DNA of 64,000 bases from Melioribacter sp. Its GTDB lineage: Bacteria > Bacteroidota > Ignavibacteria > Ignavibacteriales > Melioribacteraceae. The position numbers were made by a program, and so were the translations under genes. Positions 44,795 to 54,500 of the stretch are shown piece by piece. Location of the stretch: NCBI GenBank assembly GCA_003155655.1, contig PMDS01000032.1, forward strand, positions 1 to 64,000, given 5' to 3'. The notes beneath the pieces were generated by a model. The model ran no database searches. It was given only the letters and a program-made list of their open reading frames with translations, and had not been told where the DNA came from. Position 1 is the first letter of the stretch, and every line of letters starts with the position of its first letter.

Positions 44795-45136
44795 ATGGGC
44801 GGAATAATATTCTGGGGAATTATAAGAACGGCAATATTAATTCCGGTGCTGTGGATTCTTTACGGAATGACTGAATATAGATATTGGTGGTGGCTAGGAA
44901 TATTTTCCGTTTATGGAATAATTATTCATCCGGCAATGATTCAGTATAGAATGTTTTTAAAGGAGAATGATGAAGTTATCAACAACACACTTTGTTCTTC
45001 ATGTAAAAATTTTGACAAAACGGCGGTAATTTGTTTAAAATATGATAAACATCCAACATTAGATAATCTTCCCTGCGAGGGAATGGACTGGGAGCCGGTG
45101 GAATTAAAAAATGAAGAAAAAGAAATACATTCATAA
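44795..45136 (+). CDS. Small membrane protein with C-terminal Cys cluster
   Basis: I do not recognise this 113-residue protein. Two hydrophobic helices (about residues 4-24 and 30-46) are followed by a soluble tail with four Cys: CSSC at 68-71, then Cys81 and Cys95 (CEGMDWEP). The pattern suits a small zinc ribbon or metal site facing one side of the membrane. The next gene overlaps its last 26 bases in another frame, so the pair is probably translated together. Confidence 0.68.
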   Translation: MGGIIFWGIIRTAILIPVLWILYGMTEYRYWWWLGIFSVYGIIIHPAMIQYRMFLKENDEVINNTLCSSCKNFDKTAVICLKYDKHPTLDNLPCEGMDWEPVELKNEEKEIHS

Positions 45137-45353
45137 AAAAGATACGGCACTAAAAGCCAGCGTGATATTTTGCGCTGAATGCGGTGATGACCTTGAAAAG
45201 GTTGGCGTTACAAACGGCAAACTTGACGTTGCAAAGATAAAGGAAAGACATAAGAATTGCAGAGACAAAGGAAAGTTCAAGGGTGATAAATGCGCAATGC
45301 TGTTCATTGCAGATGATAATGATATCAGTTTACCCGTTGATGAAGACGAGTAA
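45111..45353 (+). CDS. Small Lys-rich protein with possible zinc ribbon
   Basis: I do not recognise this 80-residue soluble protein. It has a very basic N terminus (KKKKYIHKKD), a CAEC motif (Cys21, Cys24 region), Cys at about 50 and 60, and an acidic tail. A treble-clef or ribbon-like zinc site is possible. It overlaps the preceding Cys-rich membrane gene by 26 bases and the convergent BtuF-like gene by 29 bases. Both overlaps make the exact ends plausible but untested. Confidence 0.6.
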   Translation: MKKKKYIHKKDTALKASVIFCAECGDDLEKVGVTNGKLDVAKIKERHKNCRDKGKFKGDKCAMLFIADDNDISLPVDEDE

Positions 45354-46221
45354 ATAAATCGTTCACAGCTTCTGCAAAACGCGGTCCAGGCCTCATATAC
45401 AAATCACGATCAACAAAAATTACATTATTATTTTTAATAGCTTTTAAACGCGCCCATTCCGGGTATGCATTTTTTATTATTGAAATGTTATCATCACCGC
45501 CGGTAGGGTAAATAATATAATCCGGATTGCGTTTCAAAATATCCTCCCGCGAAAACATAGGATAATTTGCAGGAGAATCTTCGGCAATATTTTTAAGTCC
45601 GCATATTTGCAAGTACTGGTTGATAAAAGTGTTTTTACCTGCAAGCATCAAGGGCTTTAATTCAATTACAAACATAGCAGGCGCCTGCTGAATGTTTTTT
45701 GACTCTGCTGTGACTTTTGTAATAACCGAATCCCACATTTTTATTTTATTGTTAGTAGCCTCTGTAATATCAAAAATTTTTCCCATATCCATGTAGGATT
45801 TTTTAATCCCCTCAAAGTTGCGCGGGTTAGTGGCAAAAATTTTTAATCCAAGCTCACGGAATTTATCATAAGTTTGTTTTGTATTACCTTCAACAGTTAT
45901 TAATATAAGGTCGGGTTTAAGGGTTAGTATCTTTTCAAAATCAAAAGTAAGCATATCACCAATCTTTTCAATTTTACGGGCGGCAGCGGGGTAATTGCAG
46001 TAAAGAGTGTTGCCCACCAGGTATTTTTCAAGTGCAAGATCATAAATCATTTCAGTAAGGTTAGGTGCAAGTGTTATAATCCGCCGGGGTATTTTGTCGA
46101 AGTTAATTTCATTTCCGAGATCATCTTTAATAGAAAATATATGCTGCTCAGGTTTTTTCGTATCTGCGCATGAAGTTAAAATCAGAAGCGTGAAAATCAG
46201 AGCCCAAAATTTTTTTGCCAT
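45325..46221 (-). CDS. BtuF/FecB-like metal-chelate-binding lipoprotein
   Basis: The 298-residue protein has a lipobox ending at Cys18 (LLILTSC), so it is envelope-anchored. The fold is the two-lobed helical-backbone periplasmic binding protein: PRRIITLAPNLTEMIYDLAL near residue 48, VGNTLYCNYPAAARKIEKIG, KPDLILI near 105, and RPGPRFAEAVNDL at the end. This family binds cobalamin, heme or siderophore iron. No ABC permease or ATPase lies next to it, so the transporter is elsewhere. I found no cobalamin-riboswitch box upstream. The ATG at 46221 is preferred to a TTG one codon earlier. Confidence 0.88.
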   Translation of the reverse strand: MAKKFWALIFTLLILTSCADTKKPEQHIFSIKDDLGNEINFDKIPRRIITLAPNLTEMIYDLALEKYLVGNTLYCNYPAAARKIEKIGDMLTFDFEKILTLKPDLILITVEGNTKQTYDKFRELGLKIFATNPRNFEGIKKSYMDMGKIFDITEATNNKIKMWDSVITKVTAESKNIQQAPAMFVIELKPLMLAGKNTFINQYLQICGLKNIAEDSPANYPMFSREDILKRNPDYIIYPTGGDDNISIIKNAYPEWARLKAIKNNNVIFVDRDLYMRPGPRFAEAVNDLFTRLHQRVN

Positions 46222-46544
46222 CAATATTAAATCTTTAAAAATTTGCCGCGGAATAATACAAAAATTTGATTGAAGGAAATTAGAAAAAAAACGGGAAAGC
46301 AGGATTTGAATGTCTATTTAGCCAATGCGAAAAGTAGTTGATAATTAATGAACTTATAAATATGTTCAAACGCAAATTACAATAAACTGTTGTAACTGAA
46401 GAATTTGAAAGGAATAATACGCTATTGAAATTCCTGCAGAGTTATGGTTCAATTCTAATCTCAAAAACAAACCGGAAATTATATTAAAGGAATTATAAAA
46501 AACTTAATTAATATTAATAGAAATCAAAATAATTGTGAGGAAAG
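46222..46544. other. Divergent intergenic region
   Basis: This 323-base AT-rich stretch between the BtuF-like and permease genes must hold both promoters. I see no RNA gene, riboswitch box or convincing inverted repeat. Confidence 0.6.
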
Positions 46545-48092
46545 ATGATTAGTCAACTATGGCAGCGCAAACCTGTTGAGCATTTTGAAATTGAAATGAA
46601 AGAGAGCAAACTAAAACGCGTACTTGATAAAGTAGGGCTAACTTCTCTAGGTGTAGGCGCAATAATAGGCGCCGGAATTTTTGTAATGACGGGTGTGGGA
46701 GCAAAAGAATATGCCGGTCCGGCGTTAGCTCTTTCATTTGTTGTTGCGGGAATAGGCTGCGCCTTTGCAGCATTGTGTTATGCAGAATTTGCTTCTTTTC
46801 TACCCGTTGAAGGTTCCGCTTACGCATATGCTTACGCAACAATTGGAGAATTATTTGCATGGATCATAGGATGGGATTTAATACTAGAATATGGCATGGC
46901 TTCATCTGCAGTAGCAGTAGGATGGTCGGGTTATTTGAATAAATTTTTACACCTGTTTAATGCAAAACTGCCTATCTGGTTAACCAATGACCCATTTACC
47001 GCAAAAGAATTGTTAGCAGATGCAACACAAAAGGGAACACTTAGCCAGCTTTCATCACAATATTCCTCAATGAATTTTCCTACACTTTTTGGACTTCATT
47101 TTTCATGTAATCTTCCCGCATTTCTAATTATCTGGATACTCACTGCAATTTTGGTACGGGGAATAAAGCAGGCATCGAATACAAACAATGTGATGGTTGC
47201 AATCAAAGTTAGTGTTGTACTTTTTATAATTATTTTGGGATCCCAGTACATAAATACCGCAAACTGGACACCTTTTATACCTGAAAGGGGAACATACAGA
47301 GATGCACTTGGCAGTTCTCATCAAGCATATGGCTGGCTGGGAATTGTTGCGGGTGCTGCATACATATTTTTTGCTTACATAGGGTTTGATACCGTTTCAA
47401 CTCACGCGGGAGAGGCAAAGAATCCGCAGAAGGATGTACCGTTTGGAATAATAACATCTCTAATTGTCTGCACTATTCTTTACATACTTGTAGCGCTTGT
47501 ATTAACAGGAATGATCCCTTATGCATCTATTGATATTAGCGCGCCAATTGCCGCAGCATTCGGCGCTATGGGGCTGAATTATGCTGTTTTTATCATTTCC
47601 CTGGCAGCAATTGCGGGGCTCACTTCCGTAACAATAGTGATGCTTCTTGGGCAGTCGCGAATATTTTATGCAATATCGAAAGACGGTCTGCTGCCTAAAA
47701 AAACATTTGGAGAAGTGCATCCAAAATTCAGGACGCCGTGGAAATCAAATTTACTAATAGGCGCAGTTGTTTCCGTTATAGCTGCTTTTACACCAATTGA
47801 TTCGATTTCCAAATTGGTAAATATTGGTACGCTGCTTGCGTTCGTTATAGTATGTATTGCTGTGTGGGTAATGCGTAAAAAAGAACCAAACCGTCCGCGT
47901 CCGTTTAGAACACCTGCAATTTGGTTTGTTGCGCCAATGGGAATAATTTTTAATTTTGGTATGATGCTTACATTGGAATGGCAGAACTGGGCACGGCTAA
48001 TAGTCTGGCTGATAATTGGTCTTGTAATCTATTTTACGTATGGAAAAAAGCACAGCGTTATGGCACAGCGCCTGTTAGAAGCAGAAAAATAA
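46545..48092 (+). CDS. APC-family amino acid permease
   Basis: The 515-residue protein has about 12-14 membrane helices and the APC fingerprint GVGAIIGAGIFVMTGVGA near residue 35 (unwound helix 1) plus FAYIGFDTVSTHAGEAKNPQ near 273. It most resembles the cationic amino acid transporter (CAT/YfnA) branch. GAGGAAAG lies just before the ATG. A strong terminator follows. The substrate is not determined by these motifs alone. Confidence 0.93.
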   Translation: MISQLWQRKPVEHFEIEMKESKLKRVLDKVGLTSLGVGAIIGAGIFVMTGVGAKEYAGPALALSFVVAGIGCAFAALCYAEFASFLPVEGSAYAYAYATIGELFAWIIGWDLILEYGMASSAVAVGWSGYLNKFLHLFNAKLPIWLTNDPFTAKELLADATQKGTLSQLSSQYSSMNFPTLFGLHFSCNLPAFLIIWILTAILVRGIKQASNTNNVMVAIKVSVVLFIIILGSQYINTANWTPFIPERGTYRDALGSSHQAYGWLGIVAGAAYIFFAYIGFDTVSTHAGEAKNPQKDVPFGIITSLIVCTILYILVALVLTGMIPYASIDISAPIAAAFGAMGLNYAVFIISLAAIAGLTSVTIVMLLGQSRIFYAISKDGLLPKKTFGEVHPKFRTPWKSNLLIGAVVSVIAAFTPIDSISKLVNIGTLLAFVIVCIAVWVMRKKEPNRPRPFRTPAIWFVAPMGIIFNFGMMLTLEWQNWARLIVWLIIGLVIYFTYGKKHSVMAQRLLEAEK

Positions 48093-48114
48093 TTTTTTCT
48101 TGAACTCACCCTAG

Positions 48115-48148
48115 CCCCTCTCTTTGAATAAAAGAGAGGGGTTTTTTT
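48115..48148 (+). terminator. Intrinsic terminator of the permease gene
   Basis: A perfect 11-base-pair stem (CCCCTCTCTTT with its complement) with a five-base loop is followed by seven T. Confidence 0.92.
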
Positions 48149-48162
48149 GTTTTTAAAGGGAA

Positions 48163-48184
48163 TTCTTAATCAGCAAGTCGGGAG
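48163..48184 (+). pseudogene. tRNA-Lys fragment (anticodon to variable region)
   Basis: Nineteen of 22 bases match the anticodon-loop to T-stem part of the intact tRNA-Lys at 48312-48333, including the unbroken run TCTTAATCAGCA. The flanks do not extend into a tRNA, so this is a remnant. Confidence 0.6.
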
Positions 48185-48244
48185 AAGTGCCGAGGCTACA
48201 GAAAATGTAAGAAATTGATCACAATTCAGAAATTTTTCAAACTG

Positions 48245-48276
48245 TTTTGCTGGCAGACGAAATTTATTTATTTTTA
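48245..48276 (+). promoter_or_regulatory. Bacteroidetes-type -33/-7 promoter for tRNA-Lys
   Basis: TTTTG at 48245-48249 and TATTTTTA at 48269-48276 are separated by 19 bases, the spacing of the Bacteroidetes TTTG / TAnnTTTG consensus (one mismatch in the -7 box). The tRNA starts five bases after the -7 box. Confidence 0.55.
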
Positions 48277-48280
48277 CCAC

Positions 48281-48353
48281 GCATCCTTAGCTCAGCTGGT
48301 AGAGCATCTGACTCTTAATCAGCAGGTCGGGGGTTCGAATCCCCCAGGGTGCA
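48281..48353 (+). tRNA. tRNA-Lys (anticodon CTT)
   Basis: The cloverleaf folds by eye: acceptor GCATCCT with AGGGTGC (one G-T pair), D arm GCTC/GAGC, anticodon loop CTCTTAA giving CTT, T arm GGGGG/CCCCC with TTCGAAT. The first anticodon-stem pair is a T-C mismatch. The discriminator is A and CCA is not encoded. Decodes AAG. Confidence 0.96.
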
Positions 48354-48367
48354 CGAAATCACTCTTG

Positions 48368-48399
48368 CCCCTTTCCTTGAAAAAAGGAGAGGGGTTTTT
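48368..48399 (+). terminator. Intrinsic terminator of tRNA-Lys
   Basis: CCCCTTTCCTT pairs with AAGGAGAGGGG (one G-T pair) and five T follow. It resembles the terminator at 48115 in sequence, so the two may share an origin. Confidence 0.85.
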
Positions 48400-48454
48400 G
48401 TTTTAAAACTCATCACTGAGAGAACCAAGTTCGCATATTTCGATAGACCAATTT

Positions 48455-48485
48455 ATCAGGCATATCGGGTAATCCCCTAGGATGC
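48455..48485 (+). pseudogene. Decayed 3' half of tRNA-Lys
   Basis: ATCAG, then ATCGGG, then AATCCCCTAGGATGC line up with the 3' half of the intact tRNA; the last 15 bases match at 13 positions. The T loop is shortened. This looks like a degraded copy rather than a working tRNA. Confidence 0.5.
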
Positions 48486-48634
48486 CACCTGGCAGAGGTG
48501 GACTTGAAACCCTGAAAATCGCAAGAATTCGGTGATTATTAAAAACACCAAATGTTTTTTAAATTTCAAATATTCTATTTTAATTCAATTATTCTGTTAT
48601 TTTATCGAAAATAAAATGATAAGTAAAAAGAAAA

Positions 48635-50686
48635 ATGGAAAAGTTTTTTAAATCCACGAGTAATTTTGGGTTAATCTTAATAATTATCTTAACTGTCCGG
48701 CTACCGGCGCAGACCAATATAGATACATTAAAGCAGCTCCTTTCAGTACAAAAAGGCAGCGAGCGGTTATACACATTGCTATCCCTCAGTCAACGGAATC
48801 TTTATGTCGATTCAAAGCAATCCAAATTTTATGCAGAAGAAGCCATAACACTTGCCGGGCAATTAGGCGATGAAAGCAAAAGAGCCGACGCATATTACTT
48901 TTTAGGTTTTAGCAAATACAGACTTGGTAATTATAAAGAAGCATTGGATGAACTATATAAATCTGTGAATGGTTATGCTAAACTTAAGAATTATTACTCG
49001 GTGTCGCTGGTTAAAAATCTTATTGCTATAATTAATTTTTACATAGGCAGATACGAGATATCAACCAAGCTTTACTCTCAGAATTTGTTTTATTACAAAT
49101 CAAATAACATGATGAGAGATTATTCCAAAATGCTTACTAATCTTGCCACAGTATACTCCAGGAAAGGTGATTATGATAAAGCTCTTGAAAATCTTCTTGA
49201 AGCAGAATCAATTGCCAAACAAACTTCTAAAAATGATGATGTTTCACTTTATGTTAAAGGAAATATTAGCTGCAATATAGGTGAAGCGTATTTTGGTAAA
49301 AAAGAATATGAACTTGCGCTCAAAAATTACTTAATTGCGCTTGACTGCCTGGAAAAGATCAAACTTTTAGATGGTGTTGCTAATACACAGATGGATATCG
49401 GCACAGTATATCTCGAAATGAAAAATTTTACACAGTGCATGAACTATTATAAACTTGCCCTTAATAATTACAAGCAAATAAACTATACTAAAGGTATAAT
49501 GGATGTCAACGAAAGCATCATCAATTATTATAAAAAAGTTAAGCAGCCTGAAAAAGCGCTTGAAGAAACACACAGTCTTGAATTAATGAGTATTGACGCC
49601 AAGGATACGGTTATGCTTGCAAAGTGCTATAATCATTATGCCGATCTATACGAAGCCAAAAACGACCACGCTACATCATCGAAGTATTTTAAAAAATATT
49701 TTATTCTGAAAAGCATTATTGAACGGGAAGAAAACAAACAAAATATGATTGGGCTGCAAGTGCTTACAGATGCCGAAGAAAAAGATATGGAAAATATGAC
49801 CCTGAAGCAGCAGAATGATTTGCAGAAAGAAAGATTAGATAGGATAATGTTAATATATTTTGCAATTATTGCAGGCCTGATTCTTCTTTCGGCTTTTTTT
49901 ATCATACTTTACAAAAAAGAAAAAAATATAAGAAAATATGCAGCGCTTCTTGAAAAGAAAAACGAAGAAATAAAGATTCAGAATAATAAGCTTGAAGATA
50001 TAATTCTTGCAAAGGATAAATTCTTCTCAATTCTGGCTCATAATCTAAAAAATCCCTTCTGGGGAATACTTGGTTTAAATAAATTGCTCGAAGAAAACTA
50101 TTATGATTTTTCGGATGCCAAAAAAAAGGAAATAATAACCCGTATAAACAGTTCTGTTGAAAATGTATACAAATTATTTGAAGATTTATTAAGCTGGGCA
50201 AAGACGCAGCAATCAACAATTAAACCGGTTAAGGAAAAATTGAATGCCGCCGAGCTTTTTTATAATTCTATTAAACCTTTCGAAATACGCGCAAAAGAAA
50301 AAAATGTTACTATAACCGTAAAAGCAGATAACAATATTTCCTTCTCTGCAGATAAGTTCATGCTTGAAACCATCATTGGAAATTTTGTTGACAATGCAAT
50401 TAAATTTTCCAAAGAAAACAGTAATGTTATACTTAGGGCATTCTATGATGAAAATGAAGTAAGCCTTTCAATAGAAGATGCGGGTATTGGAATACCATCT
50501 GAAAAAATTGAAAAATTATTTAAGATTGATGAAAACATTTCTTCCAAAGGCACACTGCAGGAGGAAGGAACAGGTTTGGGGCTTATTATCAGTAAAGAGT
50601 TTGTAAAACTTAATAACGGCGAAGTAATTGTTGAAAGTGTTCTAAACGAAGGCACAAAATTTACAATCCGGCTTCCTATTGAATAA
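48635..50686 (+). CDS. TPR-containing membrane histidine kinase, no receiver
   Basis: The 683-residue protein has an N-terminal hydrophobic leader (about residues 10-26), six or more tetratricopeptide repeats (about 60-360, such as KALENLLEAESIAKQT) predicted outside, and one membrane helix (about 406-428). A coiled coil and a kinase core follow, with H-box ILAHNLKNPFWG (His469), N-box VDNAIKFS and G-boxes DAGIGIP and GTGLGLII. This outside-TPR plus inside-kinase layout is common in Bacteroidetes. No response regulator is adjacent. The ligand or partner protein bound by the TPR part is unknown. Confidence 0.92.
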   Translation: MEKFFKSTSNFGLILIIILTVRLPAQTNIDTLKQLLSVQKGSERLYTLLSLSQRNLYVDSKQSKFYAEEAITLAGQLGDESKRADAYYFLGFSKYRLGNYKEALDELYKSVNGYAKLKNYYSVSLVKNLIAIINFYIGRYEISTKLYSQNLFYYKSNNMMRDYSKMLTNLATVYSRKGDYDKALENLLEAESIAKQTSKNDDVSLYVKGNISCNIGEAYFGKKEYELALKNYLIALDCLEKIKLLDGVANTQMDIGTVYLEMKNFTQCMNYYKLALNNYKQINYTKGIMDVNESIINYYKKVKQPEKALEETHSLELMSIDAKDTVMLAKCYNHYADLYEAKNDHATSSKYFKKYFILKSIIEREENKQNMIGLQVLTDAEEKDMENMTLKQQNDLQKERLDRIMLIYFAIIAGLILLSAFFIILYKKEKNIRKYAALLEKKNEEIKIQNNKLEDIILAKDKFFSILAHNLKNPFWGILGLNKLLEENYYDFSDAKKKEIITRINSSVENVYKLFEDLLSWAKTQQSTIKPVKEKLNAAELFYNSIKPFEIRAKEKNVTITVKADNNISFSADKFMLETIIGNFVDNAIKFSKENSNVILRAFYDENEVSLSIEDAGIGIPSEKIEKLFKIDENISSKGTLQEEGTGLGLIISKEFVKLNNGEVIVESVLNEGTKFTIRLPIE

Positions 50687-50867
50687 TTCTTTTATACTTT
50701 TCCAAAATTTCTGAACAACTGCTGGTAAAGCTGCAATTTTATCTTGAGTTTTCTACATGATTGAAATTGAAAATAAACTAACTTTCCGTTGGTGAATGGA
50801 GCTCGGGTAAACCACGCCAACGATATCCGTTAGCTAACGGAAACGGAGGCAGGTAAGGTAATGTGTT

Positions 50868-50891
50868 CTGCCAAGGATTGGTCCTTGGCAG
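50868..50891. repeat. Perfect hairpin in repeat-rich spacer
   Basis: CTGCCAAGGA and TCCTTGGCAG form a 10-base-pair stem around the loop TTGG. Confidence 0.7.
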
Positions 50892-50956
50892 CCTAGAAAT
50901 CTTCGGCGGATGAATTCCAGAATCCAGCCCCGCAAATTTTTTTTAATGGTTCTTCA

Positions 50957-50979
50957 ACTTTTCTTGGCGCAAGAAAAGT
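50957..50979. repeat. Perfect hairpin, dispersed-repeat type
   Basis: ACTTTTCTTG and CAAGAAAAGT form a 10-base-pair stem with a GCG loop. Sequences of the form CTTTTCTT...AAGAAAAGTA are, from memory, frequent intergenic repeats in Bacteroidetes. Confidence 0.65.
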
Positions 50980-51529
50980 AGCAAAAGAACATGCACTGAA
51001 AAATAATTGCTAAATCTTCACTTCGTTTCGGGAAGAAAAATAAACTCGCCCCGCCCTTGATAATATTATTTTGAATGCGGGGCTCAGACATATTTTTCTT
51101 CTTATCCTCCACTCCGTTCAGATTTTTAACGCAATTCTTTTTAGGTGCCCCGCAAAAAACGCGGGTAAACTCCAGGATTTGGATTATTCTGAAAAGCAAT
51201 GGTGCCTGGCAACTGGGCGAATCGGAAACCAGTTTCGTATTTTTTATGATTGCTTGTAGTAAAGGAATTGATTAGATTTTTATAAATTTAATTCAAAATT
51301 CGAAAATAATAGTGAAAGGAAAAAAGTCTTTTCCAACGACAATTCTATTCAAAATCGGGTCAGTTTAAAGCAGGAATTTCTTTTTCCTTTCTTAGCGAAA
51401 AATTATCACAAATAAATGATGAACGTCAAATAGATTTTGTAGTTTAACAACTTAACGCAAAAAGTATTTAAGATGAATTGGTCGAATTGAAAAAGCAAAA
51501 ATGTAAATTATCTATAATCTGGAGTTGCT

Positions 51530-54500
51530 ATGAACGACAATAATTTTAATGATCAAATTTATATTGATCAAATAACAAAAAGACTATGGTGTGGTAAAGA
51601 ATATGGTCATGCGGCAGTCATGGTAGGAACTGGTTTTAGTCGTAATGCAACACCGATTTCACCGTCATCAAAACCATTCCCGTTGTGGAACGATCTTACA
51701 AAGATAATTAAGAATGAATTATATGGCGCTATTAAAATTGACAATAACAATGCCTTACAATTAGCTGAGGAATATGTTTCTGCGTTTGGTCGTGAAAGTT
51801 TAAATAATATGCTGATCAAAAATATTCCAGATATTGAATACCAACCAACAGAAATTTTTGAATTATTGTTGACATTACCGTGGTCTGATGTTTTTACAAC
51901 AAATTATGACACTTTACTAGAAAGAGCAGCACAAAAAATATATCAAAGAAAATATAACGTTGTATTTACTCATACAGATATTCCAGTTCGGATTAAACCT
52001 AGAATTATTAAGTTGCATGGAAGCTTTCCATCTCATTTCCCTTTAATTTTAACGGAAGAAGATTATAGAACATATCCAAAGAAAATGGCTCCCTTCGTTA
52101 ATTTAGTCCAACAGTCATTGATGGAAAACATTTTTTGTTTAATTGGTTTTTCAGGTGATGATCCAAACTTTCTATATTGGAGTGGTTGGGTACGTGATTA
52201 TTTTGGTGAAAATACGCCTAAAATTTATTTATGTGGTTTACTTAATCTTAGCAATTCTAAAAGACAATATTTTTTGAATAGAAATATTATTCCAATTGAT
52301 TTAACACCATTATTCCCAAAAAGTAAATTTCCTGAAATAACTATTCGACAAAAGTTTGCCATTGAATGGTTTTTATTAAATCTTTTTTACGGTGCCCCGC
52401 CGAATCCATTACAATGGCCATACTTTAAAAAAAATGTTTTTCTAGCAATACAAAATGAAGACAAATTACCCCCTATTCACAGACAAGAATACAAAATTGG
52501 TCAAGAAAGTTTAATACCTTCTTTAAGTCAAGATAAATTGAAAGAAGAATTGACGAATCTGTTATTTACATGGTCGTTAATCCGTAAGAGTTACCCAAAT
52601 TGGATAATTATGCCTAAAGAATTACGATATCAAATATGGCAGATTACGGAACAATGGATTGAACTTATTATTGAAAATTTATCAATGTTGGATCAACCAA
52701 ACGATCTGTTAATAATATATGAACTTCTCTGGCGCTTGGATAAAGTATTTTTTCCATTAGTTGATACTTGGGTTGAACGGATTGAAAAAGTATTGTTAAA
52801 GTATATTCCTTTCCCTGAATTACTAGAGTCCCTTCAAATTGGTAAAATAAAAACGCAGGATGTAAAAGATATACAGCACATATGGATTGAAATTGTTTTT
52901 TCAATAATACGGACTTCTAGAGAAGATCAAAATATAAAGAAACTAAACTATTGGGTTGGTATTATAGAAAAAATAGCAAATCCTAATCCTAAATGGAGCA
53001 TGAGACTGTATTACGAAAAATTAATGAATTCACTATTTCATCTAGATTATGAGCAAGTAAGAAATTATTTAAAAGGTTGGCCTCAATATATTTATGAACC
53101 TTATTGGGAAATAAAACGTGCGGCATTACTTGCAGAGATAGGAGAAATTTCAGAAGCTGAAAAAATATGTGTAATTGCTCTTACTAGAATAAGAGAAAAT
53201 GTTAAAGATTTTGATAACGATTTTTATTGGGTTTCGTTAGAAAGTTGGGCAATGATTTTAACAAAGATTATTAAACAGAGTGTCTCTCCATATCAAGATA
53301 AGTTTGTGCAAGAATTTAACGACCGTTGGGAAAAATTAAATTCTTATAAGTGTAATCCTTGGAGCGAACTTGAATTTCTTTCAGCAAATGTAAAGTTACC
53401 AATGAAGATCTCTCCAAAAGGAAAACAAATTAAAAAATCATTTGATCCAGATATTAGTACAGTAAGTTTGTCGTTTTATTCTAATCTAAACATCTTTGAT
53501 TTTATAAATGAATTCTCGCTACTCAGATTATTTGAAGATGCTGCCATACCGTTTAGGTGTGGATATATAGTAATAAATAATGAAGAAATTAAAGAAGCAG
53601 CTATTAAAATTTATCCATTTTCTCCATTTACAACAATTATTAGTTTAATAAGGATTCAAAACAAAGAAGGTATTGAAAAAATATTTACAAGAGTTTCTAT
53701 AGCACAAACATCTCAAGAAGATATCGATAGAGTATGGAGCATATTTTATTCAAACTTAGAAAAACAACTAAAACACTATTCTGGGATTTATAAAAGTGAC
53801 GATAAAGGGCATGAACAAAATTTTGTTAAAAATTCAATATCAGTTTCATGCGAGATACTTTCAAGAATATCTTTCAGATTAGGGTTAGAAGAGCGTTCGA
53901 AATTATTAAAAGTAACTATATATTTATATAATACTTACCCGGATGATTTTTATGAACAAATAAATTATTTATTTATGAGATTATTGTATGCTGTTCAACA
54001 AGACGATTTACCTTCTATTATTGCTTCTCTTATTCAATTACCTATTCCAACAGTAAATGCATTTTTTATTGATATGCTGGGAGTAATAAGAGATCCCTTC
54101 GGATACATTGAAATAAAAAATATGCACACGATTCCATCCATAATTGGAATTTCTGAAAAAATTAACGAGCTAATTAACATTGCAAAAAATAATTTACATA
54201 TTGCTCGAGAAAGAGCTATAACAAGAATTGCTAAGCTTTATAATTTACATTTATTGGATAATAATCAAATTCAAGAGTTTGGTGAAGCTCTTTGGAAATC
54301 TGTCGATAGTGAGAATGGATTACCAATCGATACACCATTTTACTTCTTTGCATTTATTAACCTTCCTAGCCCAGAAGAGATTGATCCCAAATTAAAAATA
54401 AAAGAATATTTACTTAAAAATAATTTTGAACCATTGTTTAATATCTCCCCAGCAAAAGATGGGAAAATATCAAAATTATTTTCACCTGGAACTAAAGATG

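Larger units (their letters stand above)
50687..51529. other. Repeat-rich noncoding region upstream of the SIR2 gene
   Basis: No supported gene lies in these 843 bases; short frames on both strands overlap hairpins and are not credible. It holds a 14-base palindrome at 50827-50840 (CCGTTAGCTAACGG), a 10-base-pair hairpin at 50868-50891, another at 50957-50979, and GC-rich islands with CCCCGC on both strands (about 50930-51160). Base composition differs sharply from both neighbours, as expected for a border of transferred DNA. Confidence 0.65.

Noticed and set aside
46222-46544. Cobalamin riboswitch ahead of the BtuF-like gene
   Set aside because: No B12 box or matching stem could be found on the minus strand.
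48215-48406. Plus-strand 63-codon frame
   Set aside because: It spans tRNA-Lys and its terminator.
50954-51275. Short frames on both strands in the SIR2 upstream region
   Set aside because: They run through hairpins and GC islands, overlap each other and show no protein-like composition.
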